16,790 bases of DNA from JAVBNU01 sp031551265 (lineage in GTDB: Bacteria; Cyanobacteriota; Vampirovibrionia; Gastranaerophilales; Gastranaerophilaceae), in NCBI GenBank assembly GCA_031551265.1, contig JAVBNU010000061.1:1-16790 (forward strand), in the 5' to 3' direction. The translations under genes and the position numbers were made by a program. Shown piece after piece: positions 6,948-14,540 of this stretch (the first letter of the stretch is position 1; every line of letters starts with the position of its first letter). The notes below the pieces were generated by a model. That model had not been told where the DNA came from, did no database searches, and was given only the letters and a program-made list of their open reading frames with translations.

Positions 6948-7253
6948 CCTTTTGCCCTGTTGTGTCATTTGTGCCGAGTCAAGTTTTTGGTTTGGCTGTG
7001 ACTGATTACTGGCTGTAATCGCTGATGCCTCTTTAGGCCCTTGTGTGCCTTGCGTTTGCTGTGGCTTGGTTGTACCACCGGCTTGCGAAGCTCCTTTTGT
7101 GCTGCTAACGTCACCTGATGAAAGCTTGTCACCAATTTGTGTCGAGTTCTGCCCCTGTGGTTGTGCCTGTGTTGGTGCAGAGCCTTGGACTTTTGATGAC
7201 ATGTCTTTTATCTTAGACATATCGAAGCCGCCTTTTACCGCTCCTACTGACAT
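6930..7253 (-). CDS. Low-complexity Gln/Ser/Gly/Thr-rich protein, probably disordered
   Basis: I recognise no family. The 107 residues are almost free of hydrophobic amino acids after the first 20 and consist mainly of Gln, Ser, Gly, Thr, Ala, Pro and Lys (TQAQPQGQNSTQ, TKPQQTQGTQGPKE). No signal peptide, membrane segment or Cys is present. An in-frame TTG at 7289 would make it 119 residues, but GGAGGA six bases before the ATG at 7253 fixes the start there. That ribosome site, together with a candidate promoter at 7323-7350, is the main evidence that the gene is real. Its tail overlaps the coaE tail by 18 bases on the other strand. The role is unknown; a linker-like, surface or stress-related disordered protein would fit the composition, but nothing points to one of these. 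Confidence 0.65.
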   Translation of the reverse strand: MSVGAVKGGFDMSKIKDMSSKVQGSAPTQAQPQGQNSTQIGDKLSSGDVSSTKGASQAGGTTKPQQTQGTQGPKEASAITASNQSQPNQKLDSAQMTQQGKRLDITG

Positions 7254-7322
7254 ACGGTGTCCTCCATTTTTATCCGATACTCGTAACAATTACGTTTTTC
7301 ATAATTCTCGCATTAAAACATA

Positions 7323-7350
7323 ATTATCCCCTATATGTTTAAAAAAACAA
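7323..7350 (-). promoter_or_regulatory. Candidate promoter for the disordered-protein gene
   Basis: Read on the - strand: TTGTTT (7350-7345), 16 bases, GATAAT (7328-7323). The -10 box matches five of six consensus bases and the -35 box only three. The start would be about 60 bases before the ATG at 7253. Confidence 0.35.
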
Positions 7351-7401
7351 ATTTGAGGCTTAAATTGCAAATCTTGATTTTTTTGTTACATAAATTTACA
7401 G

Positions 7402-7423
7402 AAAAATGGCATTAAAAAGTGCC
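7402..7423 (-). terminator. Weak terminator-like hairpin downstream of alaS
   Basis: On the - strand, GGCA and TGCC pair around an eight-base AT-rich loop and are followed by ATTTTT (7407-7402). The stem is short. On the + strand the same bases form a six-pair stem (GGCATT/AGTGCC with one G-T pair). It lies about 170 bases past the alaS stop, so it is a candidate only. Confidence 0.3.
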
Positions 7424-7509
7424 TCTTGTTGAAACAATGAGACATTTTTCAGTTTTTTTTAATTGTTAAAATATTTTACGCGCCTTTACTCCGAGCGCAT
7501 AATTCTCAA

Positions 7510-7585
7510 GTCACCCTGAAACTTTTATTTGAGTAGTTATATTTACGTCTAATTTATATCGCCATTTTTAGCGTTTCAGCGTGAC
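7510..7585. repeat. 76-bp inverted-repeat element (GTCACCCTGAAAC / GTTTCAGCGTGAC)
   Basis: The ends are 13-base arms that match at 12 positions: GTCACCCTGAAAC at 7510-7522 and GTTTCAGCGTGAC at 7573-7585. An AT-rich 50-base middle separates them. It starts 10 bases past the alaS stop. The shape resembles a REP pair or a small MITE remnant. It could also help to stabilise the alaS mRNA 3' end. Confidence 0.55.
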
Positions 7586-7594
7586 ATACAACGC

Positions 7595-10210
7595 TCAAAG
7601 TTGCGTGAGTTCTTTTTCTAATTTTTGGAAAACCTCATCCAGTTTTGCTGGATTTTTTCCGCCGCCTTGCGCAAAGTTAGGTCTGCCACCACCCTTGCCC
7701 TCAGTAGCTGCTGCTATTTCAGCTACAATTTTACCTGCGTTAACACCTTTGTTTACGAATGTATCAGTAACTTTAACAAAAATGCCTACATTACCTGTTG
7801 TTGCACTTACGGATGCTAAGATGATAATGCTTTCGCCTAATTTAGCAGCCAACAAATCCATGCCTGTTTTGACATTAGCTGCATCAATATCTTCGATTTT
7901 AGTGATAAACAGCTTGCCTCCATTGATGTCTTTAGCCTTAGAAATAAATGTTGCGAATTTGCCTTTTGTCTGTTCTGCTTTTAGGGCTTCCAATTCTGCG
8001 TTCAATGCATTGTTGTCTTCAACAAGTTTATCAATTCTTGCAGTGAGTTCGCCCGGTGCGGCTTTAAATTTTTGTGCTAAGTCATCTACAATTTTGGCTT
8101 TTTCACTGAGCAAATCAACTGCATTTTCACTGCTGACAAGCTCAATACGTCTTGTGCCGGCAGCAATTGCTGATTCGGATACTATTTTGACGAGTCTGAT
8201 TAAATTTGTATTATCAACGTGCGTGCCGCCGCACAGCTCCTGGGACACATCGCCGATTTTTACGACCCGAACATCATCTTCGTATTTTTCGCCAAACAGT
8301 GCCATCGCGCCGGTCTTTTTCGCGTCCTCAATATTCATAATGCAAGTATTCAGTTCGATACCCTGTGAAATCCATTGATTCATTAGGTTTTCAACTTTTT
8401 GAAGTTCTTCTTTACTCACTGCACGTGAGAACGAGAAGTCGAAACGTGTTCGGCCGCTCTCTACTTGAGAACCGGCTTGTTTTACTTCATCACCGAGCAC
8501 TTTTATCAAAGCAGCCTGCAAAAGGTGCGCAGCCGTGTGATGTGCCTGAATTTTCTTTCTGCGTTCGCAATCAATCTCAGCGCAAATGGTGTCACCGATT
8601 ACAACTTCACCATTAATCACATTTGCTCTGTGTACAAAAAGCTTGTTCACTTTAAATGTATTTAATACTTCGGCTTTAAATGTATCGTTTTCTAAAAATC
8701 CGATATCACCGATTTGCCCGCCTGATTCAGCGTAAAATGGTGTTTTATCGAGGATTATATCAACAAATTCGTCTGCTTCAATCATTGCAATAATTTTAGC
8801 GTCGCAGACCACATTTTTATACCCTATAAACTCAGTTGAGCCGAGTTTATTTTCGATATCAACATACACCAAATCGTCAGTCAGACTGATTTTTTGTGTG
8901 GCAGCTTTAGCGCGTTCTTTTTGCTTTTGCATTTCTGCTACGAATCCTTGGACATCAACTTCTAAGCCGTTTTCCTGCGCTATTTCAACGGTTAATTCCA
9001 GCGGGAAGCCAAAGGTATCGTACAATTTAAACGCATCTTCGCCGCTAATATTTTCTTTTTTTGCCAGTAATTCGTCAAAAAGTTTGTAACCTCTGTCAAG
9101 GGTTAATTTGAAACGTTCTTCTTCGGTTTTAATAACTTTTTTAATTTTATCTCTGTTAATTTCTAAATCAGGATAAGCCCCCTTATAATGCGTGACAACG
9201 GTATCGACAATGTTGTACAAGAACGGTAACTCAAGTCCTAATATTTTACCGTGGCGCAATGCACGTCTTAAAATCATTCTCAAAACGTAGCTGCGACCTT
9301 CGTTGCCGGGCACAATACCGTCACTTATCATAAATGTTACGCAACGCGCGTGGTCTGTTATGATACGCAGCGAGATATCGGTTTTTTCGCCCTGTTTATA
9401 AGGAGTTTTAGCCATTTCTGAAACTTTATCCAAAATCGGCCTGAGTAAATCTGTCTCAAAAGTGGACATTTTGCCTTGTACGACCATTGTTATACGCTCA
9501 AGCCCCATGCCGGTATCGACGTTTTTCTTGCTTAGTGGCGAGTAGTTGCCCTCCTCGTCTTTAAATAAGTCTGTGAATACTAAGTTCCAGATTTCAACCC
9601 AACGGTCACACTCGCAAGTATCTATAGAACAGTCATCAGAACATTTTAAGTGTGCGCCTAAGTCGTAGTGGATTTCAGAGCAAGGCCCACAAGGACCTGT
9701 TGCGCCAGGCGGTCCCCAGAAATTGTCCTTTTTGCCTTTGCGCAAAATCTTTTCAGCAGGAATACCAAGAGCTTTCCACAGTTCAAAAGATTCATCATCA
9801 TCCTCGTAAATGGTTATCCACAGTTTTTCTTTTTCAAGCTTTAATTCCTCAGTTACAAACTCCCAGCTCCAATCAATAATTTCTTTTTTGAAATAGTCGC
9901 CAAAGCTGAAATTACCCAACATTTCAAAAAATGTATGGTGACGCGGAGTTCTGCCGACATTCTCAATATCAGAGTCCTTACCGCCCGCACGTGCACATTT
10001 TTGACAAGTCACAGCACGTGGAGGGTCAAATTTCGGCTGCTCAAGGCCTAAAAATAATGGCACAAACTGCAACATGCCTGCAGTTGTTAACAACACCGTA
10101 GGATTGTCAGGTACAAGGCTCGAACTCTCAAAAAGTGTGTGGTTATGCTTCTCTATAAAGAATTTCAGAAATTTGTCTCTGATTTCATTTCCGCTTAAAT
10201 AATTAGTCAT
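7595..10210 (-). CDS. alaS: Alanyl-tRNA synthetase
   Basis: AlaRS charges tRNA-Ala and clears Ser or Gly mischarges. The 871 residues match the usual bacterial length. The class II catalytic domain occupies about 1-450, starting with LSGNEIRDKFLKFF and VPDNPTVLLTTAGM and including VGRTPRHHTFFEMLGNFSFGDYF and WGPPGATGPCGPCSEI. A Cys-rich insert before RWVEIWNLVF is usual in this enzyme. The editing domain holds the zinc-binding HTAAH (His558, His562) and CGGTH (Cys660, His664). The C-Ala region with GGGRPNFAQGG closes the protein. The start ATG is preceded by AAAGAG at a modest distance, a weak ribosome site. The upstream neighbour ends 70 bases away on the same strand; no clear terminator lies between them, so read-through is possible. 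Nothing is missing from the enzyme. Confidence 0.98.
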   Translation of the reverse strand: MTNYLSGNEIRDKFLKFFIEKHNHTLFESSSLVPDNPTVLLTTAGMLQFVPLFLGLEQPKFDPPRAVTCQKCARAGGKDSDIENVGRTPRHHTFFEMLGNFSFGDYFKKEIIDWSWEFVTEELKLEKEKLWITIYEDDDESFELWKALGIPAEKILRKGKKDNFWGPPGATGPCGPCSEIHYDLGAHLKCSDDCSIDTCECDRWVEIWNLVFTDLFKDEEGNYSPLSKKNVDTGMGLERITMVVQGKMSTFETDLLRPILDKVSEMAKTPYKQGEKTDISLRIITDHARCVTFMISDGIVPGNEGRSYVLRMILRRALRHGKILGLELPFLYNIVDTVVTHYKGAYPDLEINRDKIKKVIKTEEERFKLTLDRGYKLFDELLAKKENISGEDAFKLYDTFGFPLELTVEIAQENGLEVDVQGFVAEMQKQKERAKAATQKISLTDDLVYVDIENKLGSTEFIGYKNVVCDAKIIAMIEADEFVDIILDKTPFYAESGGQIGDIGFLENDTFKAEVLNTFKVNKLFVHRANVINGEVVIGDTICAEIDCERRKKIQAHHTAAHLLQAALIKVLGDEVKQAGSQVESGRTRFDFSFSRAVSKEELQKVENLMNQWISQGIELNTCIMNIEDAKKTGAMALFGEKYEDDVRVVKIGDVSQELCGGTHVDNTNLIRLVKIVSESAIAAGTRRIELVSSENAVDLLSEKAKIVDDLAQKFKAAPGELTARIDKLVEDNNALNAELEALKAEQTKGKFATFISKAKDINGGKLFITKIEDIDAANVKTGMDLLAAKLGESIIILASVSATTGNVGIFVKVTDTFVNKGVNAGKIVAEIAAATEGKGGGRPNFAQGGGKNPAKLDEVFQKLEKELTQL

Positions 10211-10280
10211 AAATTCGTCTCTTTATTGCTATTTCATTGCTATGATTTTATAACAAAAAAAAGAATAAGACTATAAACAA

Positions 10281-12131
10281 TTAATACTCAGTTCCCAAAG
10301 AAGGTGCAATAGTGATGAATTGGCGAATCAAGTTACTATCCCATTGCACGTTTGCACCTACTTGAAGAATCTCGCAAGCTCTTTTCACTCCCAAACCTTT
10401 ACGATAAGGTCTGTCACTAATAAGCGCGTGATAGCAGTCTGCGATTGCGACAATACGCGCTTCTATCGGGATTTCCTCTCCTTTTAAGCCCTCGGGATAG
10501 CCCGTTCCATCCCAGTGCTCGTGGTGGTACTTAACCATTGGAATTAAATCATGTAATGATGCATTTGGCGCTAAAACCTTCTCAGCACCGATAATCGGAT
10601 GCTGTTTCATAACATCCCACTCTTCCTCAGTCAAATTAGCCGGCTTTCTCAAAACATTCTCAGGAATACCGATTTTACCGATATCGTGGAGTAATGCGCC
10701 AAGTTTAATACGCTCTACTTCTTTCTCGGGCAAATTTATTGCTCTAGCGAGCGCTTCAGAGTACCTCGATACTGAGGTTGAGTGACCTTTTGTGTAGGTA
10801 TCTTTGGCATCAATCGCAGCAGCCAGCGAGGTTACAACCTCAATCAAATGGTTTTGTGATTTGATTTCTGCACTGTTAAATTTGTCGATTAATTCCTCGT
10901 CAAAGTTAATCCCTATCTGAGAGTGACGTTTCGCAAGTACTGAGGCGAAGGATTGGATAGCCAGATCGTCCCAAAAATCAAAATCATCGGAGCATACAAT
11001 TGACGAAATACCGTTGCGATAGCCTTTGCTCATTGAGATATACATTGCTTGTTCGGCGAGAATCAAGAGCTTTTCTTGTTCTAAGTTAGATTTTGGATAA
11101 GTCGCCATACCAATTGAGACTTTAATAGGCCCAACACCGTCAATTGATGTACAAGACAGTAAATATGAAATATATTCAGCGAGGTATTTAGCCTCTGCAG
11201 CGTCGGTTTCAGGTAATATAATCGCAATTTCATCACCGCCGTAGCGCCCGGCAAAATCATTCGGACGTGCATTTTTCTGTACAATCTGTGCAACTTTTTT
11301 AATAATTTCATCGCCCTTAGCGTGCCCGTGAACTTTGTTAATTTGAGAAATATTATTGACATCCAAAATCATAATAGCCAGTGATTGCTTGTTCTGTTCA
11401 GCGTTTTGCAGCTCGTTTGTCAAAACTTCCTGAAATCTTCTGTGTGTACTCAAACCCGTCAAAGAGTCAATATTGGAAGATGCATTACCGTTTTCTGTCA
11501 GCTTTTCGTTCTCAATTGCCAGCCCCATAAAATTCGCTACTAATTCATATAAATCCGAATGCATTTCGGATGAATTGTCACCAACCATAAGCACGCCGAC
11601 GATTTTGTCTTTTACCGTTATCGGAACTAAAATCAGCTGTGAAGCAGGCAAATACGGGATATTCAAAAACGTATTATCTAATAACGTAGCTTTATTTTTG
11701 CTGTTAAACACGGTTACTACAGGATTATTCTCTTCGCTCAGGAAAATCCTTGTAGAATAGGTGCTCCCGACTTTATTGACCAATTTAATATTTATATAAT
11801 TTTTTTCTTCGTTATACACGCCCAAGGCTGTGTAAAGTGTGTTTAAAGCATTTACGAAAATATTATGCAGCGCGTAAAATAAATCGTTTGTAGTGGTTTT
11901 GTTTTTGAAAGCATCATTGACGTATTTTAAGAGCACAGAATAATTTACGGCGGTGTAGGCTTTGCTGACATAGTCATTATAGCCGCCATATAATCTATTC
12001 ATGGTAGGATGCGTGTTGAGTTCAGAGTTAATTTTGCCGGTAATACCTAAATTCTCAATGGGGTTAGTGATATTACCTTTGCTTTCAACTTCTACAGCTT
12101 CGCCTTCCTGCGATATATTAAAATAATTCAT
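10281..12131 (-). CDS. GAF-GGDEF-HD-GYP protein (c-di-GMP synthesis and breakdown)
   Basis: The 616-residue protein carries both halves of c-di-GMP turnover. Residues about 60-210 form a GAF-like sensor (LILVPITVKDKIVGVLMVGD). Residues about 215-375 are a diguanylate cyclase beginning DSLTGLSTHRRF; its active site reads RYGGDEI at 298-302 (last residue Ile, not Phe). Exactly five residues before GGDE is RPND, a full RxxD inhibitory I-site. Residues about 430-605 are an HD-GYP phosphodiesterase with HDIGKIGIP (His482, Asp483), HHEHWDGTGYP (536-546) and IVAIADCYHAL. No membrane segment is visible, so it is probably a cytosolic sensor. A GTG at 12146 is in frame, but AGGAAGG three to five bases before the ATG at 12131 supports the shorter form. 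Which activity dominates cannot be read from the sequence. Confidence 0.95.
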   Translation of the reverse strand: MNYFNISQEGEAVEVESKGNITNPIENLGITGKINSELNTHPTMNRLYGGYNDYVSKAYTAVNYSVLLKYVNDAFKNKTTTNDLFYALHNIFVNALNTLYTALGVYNEEKNYINIKLVNKVGSTYSTRIFLSEENNPVVTVFNSKNKATLLDNTFLNIPYLPASQLILVPITVKDKIVGVLMVGDNSSEMHSDLYELVANFMGLAIENEKLTENGNASSNIDSLTGLSTHRRFQEVLTNELQNAEQNKQSLAIMILDVNNISQINKVHGHAKGDEIIKKVAQIVQKNARPNDFAGRYGGDEIAIILPETDAAEAKYLAEYISYLLSCTSIDGVGPIKVSIGMATYPKSNLEQEKLLILAEQAMYISMSKGYRNGISSIVCSDDFDFWDDLAIQSFASVLAKRHSQIGINFDEELIDKFNSAEIKSQNHLIEVVTSLAAAIDAKDTYTKGHSTSVSRYSEALARAINLPEKEVERIKLGALLHDIGKIGIPENVLRKPANLTEEEWDVMKQHPIIGAEKVLAPNASLHDLIPMVKYHHEHWDGTGYPEGLKGEEIPIEARIVAIADCYHALISDRPYRKGLGVKRACEILQVGANVQWDSNLIRQFITIAPSLGTEY

Positions 12132-12166
12132 TTGCCTTCCTGACACATAACCAATTGTTTCAACTA

Positions 12167-12182
12167 CAGCAGATAACTGCTG
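12167..12182 (-). promoter_or_regulatory. Hairpin in the 5' leader of the GGDEF/HD-GYP gene
   Basis: CAGCAG-TTAT-CTGCTG on the - strand forms a six-pair stem with a four-base loop, 36 bases before the start codon and downstream of the candidate promoter. It does not resemble the conserved core of a c-di-GMP riboswitch. It may be a protein-binding site or nothing more than a stable hairpin. Confidence 0.4.
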
Positions 12183-12223
12183 ATTTAAAAATATAATTGC
12201 ATACCAACATTAAACTTAATAAA

Positions 12224-12252
12224 ATGATAGCAGACTTATATCATTTTTGCAA
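12224..12252 (-). promoter_or_regulatory. Candidate promoter for the GGDEF/HD-GYP gene
   Basis: On the - strand TTGCAA (12252-12247), a 17-base spacer and TATCAT (12229-12224) match four and five of six sigma-70 consensus bases. It would give a leader of about 85 bases that includes the hairpin at 12167-12182. Confidence 0.45.
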
Positions 12253-12320
12253 GGTCAAGCATATATTCATATTAGCCACTTGGCCTATAAATAAACGATT
12301 TTTCTTTTTGTTTACATAAC

Positions 12321-13154
12321 TTAAAACAAACTTTGATAATAGTCTTTAATTAGCACTGCATCGTCCTCCATATAAGGACTTTCGCACACTAAAGCACCTT
12401 TGATATGGAATTCTTTGAAAGCCTTCAATAAATCCTTGTAATTCATATCACTTTCTTCGAGCATCAAATGTTTTTTCTCGCCTTTTGCAGAGTACTCAAT
12501 TCCGGCTAAATGCGCGTGGAAATTATCTAATGCGTATTGTCCGATTTCTTTGCCAATGTATTCAAAAATTCGTGCAAAATCGCCATAAGTGTTGTATTCA
12601 CCGCCTGTTCGAGCGTGCAGGTGCGAAAAATCGACACAAGGCAGCACGTGCTCAAATTCTTTTGATAATCTGACAACTTCTTCTAAATTGCCCCATTGTG
12701 TAGCCTTTCCGGTTGTTTCAGGCCTTACCCAAAGTTTAATTTTCTCATCTTTCAGCGCTTTTTCGATGATTTTGTTCGCATCATACACTTTTTTATAGAC
12801 ATCTTCCGGCTCTTTCCCCATATAATATGCGGCGTGATAGGTTATGCTGTAAGCATTAAACTTGCTGGCAGCGACAGCTGTTTCAATAATGCGCTGAATG
12901 CTGGCTTCGATTTTTTCTTCTTCCTGAGAGTTGAGATTGATATAATAAGGGCTGTGAGCAGTTGTTATCATATTGTTTTCGGCTGTTGTGTTTTTTAGAA
13001 ATTCAATACTATCAGCGCTTATTCGCACACCGTGCACAAATTCAACTTCTAATCCGTCAAGTTTCAAGTCGGTTAAATCTGCGAAGCCTGCTTTATAGCC
13101 GGTAGGCTTGCTGCGTCTTGGTATACCTGCCGTTAAAAAATATAATTTATCCAT
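12321..13154 (-). CDS. nfo: Endonuclease IV-like (AP endonuclease family 2) TIM-barrel protein
   Basis: Endonuclease IV cuts DNA at abasic sites using three zinc ions in base-excision repair. The 277 residues follow this fold, and most zinc ligands align with E. coli Nfo: His67 (TAHSPYY), His107 (TYHAAYY), Glu146 (RPETTGK), Asp175 and His178 (CVDFSHLHAR), His215 (AHLAGIEYS), His229 (GEKKHL) and Glu258 (VCESP). The Asp that pairs with the second-last His in E. coli (Asp229) is not at the expected place; the local GEKKHL pattern instead recalls the archaeal-type subgroup. The ATG shares one base with the stop of the formyltransferase-like gene (TAATG), making it the last gene of the crcB operon. 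An xylose isomerase-like sugar enzyme of the same fold is the alternative, but the ligand set favours the nuclease. Confidence 0.82.
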   Translation of the reverse strand: MDKLYFLTAGIPRRSKPTGYKAGFADLTDLKLDGLEVEFVHGVRISADSIEFLKNTTAENNMITTAHSPYYINLNSQEEEKIEASIQRIIETAVAASKFNAYSITYHAAYYMGKEPEDVYKKVYDANKIIEKALKDEKIKLWVRPETTGKATQWGNLEEVVRLSKEFEHVLPCVDFSHLHARTGGEYNTYGDFARIFEYIGKEIGQYALDNFHAHLAGIEYSAKGEKKHLMLEESDMNYKDLLKAFKEFHIKGALVCESPYMEDDAVLIKDYYQSLF

Positions 13155-14098
13155 TATGAAAATGTTTCCCCCTTCTGCGGCTTATATAGCTTGATAAACT
13201 CCGTATCGTCGCAAATTAAATACGAGCCAAACTGCAACACTTTTATATAAATTGTGCCATTACCCGTCGCAATCCCAAGCCCTTTTTTGGATTCAACAAT
13301 CGTGCCGGGTTCAGCCTTTGTATTCCTTCTGTCGGCTTTAACCGACATAATTTTTACATTATTATGGCGAAAATTAGAAACCGCAACGATAAATGGATTT
13401 AAGCCTCTCACAAATCTCTCTATCTCATCTGCGCTTTTGCACCAGTCAATGAGATTGTCGACATTGTTTGCAACAATGCTGTCAGCATAGTGAAATTCGC
13501 CGTTCCACTGCGCTACACGCGGCAGCGAGCCATGCAGCTCATAATGCGCCAGCGCCATCAAAAGCATATCGGCAGACATAAAATTGAACTGGTTAAATAG
13601 CATCCCCATTGTCTCATTGCCTTGCAGTGCCACTTTTTGTTGATAAATAATATCGCCTGTGTCATAAGTATCATCCATAAAATGCAGCGTTACGCCTGAC
13701 TCGCCCTCGTCATTAATAATCACGCTGGAATAAGGGTTTGGCCCCCGATAATCAGGCAGCAAAGAGGGATGACAATTAATAAAACCATCTTTCGCACACT
13801 TTAAAAACTCGCATGGAAACAATTTGTTATACGAACAAACAACAGCAATATCTGCATCTAAATCTTTTACTCTCTCCAAAAAATCTTCATCACACAGAGA
13901 CTTTTCGTATGAAATAATATTCGCACCATAATTTTTCAAAAAAGAAATGAAAAAGTCGTAACAAGGATTTTTGGGTGAAGGTGGCACAGCACCAACGATA
14001 TTTACGCCGGCACGAAATAATTTGTCATAGCAAACTAGCGCCATATCAGGCATTCCCACAAATAAAACTCTTTTTTTAAACGAAATATCTTGCAACAT
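13154..14098 (-). CDS. Formyltransferase-family protein, methionyl-tRNA formyltransferase-like
   Basis: Family members move a formyl group from 10-formyl-tetrahydrofolate to an amino group. The 314 residues equal Fmt length and show both parts: the Rossmann-type N-domain (VLFVGMPDMAL to about residue 200) and an Fmt-type C-domain (about 215-310). The catalytic trio is present as Asn108 and His110 (FINCHPSLLPDYRG) and Asp146 (YDTGDI), at the same numbers as in E. coli Fmt. However, the Fmt segment QPDRPAGRG...SPVK, which includes the tRNA-binding loop, is replaced by PPSPKNPCYDF, and the trio is embedded in HPSLLPDYRGPNPY rather than HASLLPRWRGAAP. It may therefore act on another amine, such as an amino sugar, or be a divergent Fmt. 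The start sits 23 bases inside crcB. AGGAGG is only two bases before the ATG; the next codon, TTG, would have five. Confidence 0.85.
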   Translation of the reverse strand: MLQDISFKKRVLFVGMPDMALVCYDKLFRAGVNIVGAVPPSPKNPCYDFFISFLKNYGANIISYEKSLCDEDFLERVKDLDADIAVVCSYNKLFPCEFLKCAKDGFINCHPSLLPDYRGPNPYSSVIINDEGESGVTLHFMDDTYDTGDIIYQQKVALQGNETMGMLFNQFNFMSADMLLMALAHYELHGSLPRVAQWNGEFHYADSIVANNVDNLIDWCKSADEIERFVRGLNPFIVAVSNFRHNNVKIMSVKADRRNTKAEPGTIVESKKGLGIATGNGTIYIKVLQFGSYLICDDTEFIKLYKPQKGETFS

Positions 14099-14453
14099 AC
14101 CCTCCTGCAAAAGCCGCAATCAGGCACACAATGACGCTGGATGCAATATAAAACAACGCGTGTCCGTACATTCCGTCTTGAATATATGTCAAAGTTTCCA
14201 TCGAAAATGTGCTGAAAGTTGTTAATCCGCCGCACAGCCCGAATGTCAGCATTAATCGAACTTGCTCCGAAGAGTCAATTTTTGACATAAAATAAACGTA
14301 TAAAAAACCAATTATAAGGCTGCCTACAACGTTGACGCAAAAAGTAGCCAAAACAGAGGCAGGGAATCTGTAAACACTAAAAAGCACCCACACTAAATAT
14401 CTCAATACCGAGCCTACTCCACCACCTATAAATACTGCTAAAATATTACTCAT
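14076..14453 (-). CDS. crcB: Fluoride ion channel CrcB/Fluc
   Basis: CrcB exports fluoride across the inner membrane as a dual-topology dimer. The 125 residues hold four membrane helices at about 1-22, 33-53, 65-85 and 98-120. Family residues are present: GGGVGSVLRYL with Arg19, VNVVGSLIIGF with Asn41, and FGLCGGLTTFSTFSME (71-86), whose Phe80 and Phe83 form the fluoride pathway and whose loop binds the central sodium. A single copy is consistent with the homodimer form. GAGGT five bases upstream supports the ATG at 14453. It heads a three-gene overlapping operon with the formyltransferase-like and endonuclease IV-like genes. I looked for the fluoride riboswitch core upstream and did not find it. 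Confidence 0.96.
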   Translation of the reverse strand: MSNILAVFIGGGVGSVLRYLVWVLFSVYRFPASVLATFCVNVVGSLIIGFLYVYFMSKIDSSEQVRLMLTFGLCGGLTTFSTFSMETLTYIQDGMYGHALFYIASSVIVCLIAAFAGGYVARYFV

Positions 14454-14495
14454 ATCGACCTCTGTAATGATAATAACACTTCAACCTTATTATTC

Positions 14496-14524
14496 AATAT
14501 AATTTTGCTCCCTCACCCCTCCAA
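14496..14524 (-). promoter_or_regulatory. Candidate promoter for the crcB operon
   Basis: On the - strand TTGGAG (14524-14519), 17 bases and TATATT (14501-14496) match four and five of six consensus bases. A start would lie about 35 bases before the crcB ATG. Confidence 0.4.
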
Positions 14525-14540
14525 CCTTACGTTCTCGCAT

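Larger units (their letters stand above)
7254..7594. other. Intergenic region between alaS and the disordered-protein gene
   Basis: This 341-base AT-rich stretch contains, in order on the - strand after alaS, a long inverted repeat (7585-7510), a weak terminator-like hairpin (7423-7408) and a candidate promoter (7350-7323) for the downstream gene. No additional ORF with a ribosome site was seen. Confidence 0.6.

Noticed and set aside
7581..8378. 265-codon open frame on the + strand opposite alaS
   Set aside because: It lies wholly antisense to a well-conserved synthetase, has Ser/Ala-rich composition expected from the reverse strand, and no ribosome site.
12132..12217. c-di-GMP riboswitch in the leader of the GGDEF/HD-GYP gene
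   Set aside because: Only one six-pair hairpin is present and the leader is too short and lacks the conserved core.
14454..14540. Fluoride riboswitch upstream of crcB
   Set aside because: The conserved core (GGCGATGG ... CTGATG-type pairing) is not found on the - strand here.
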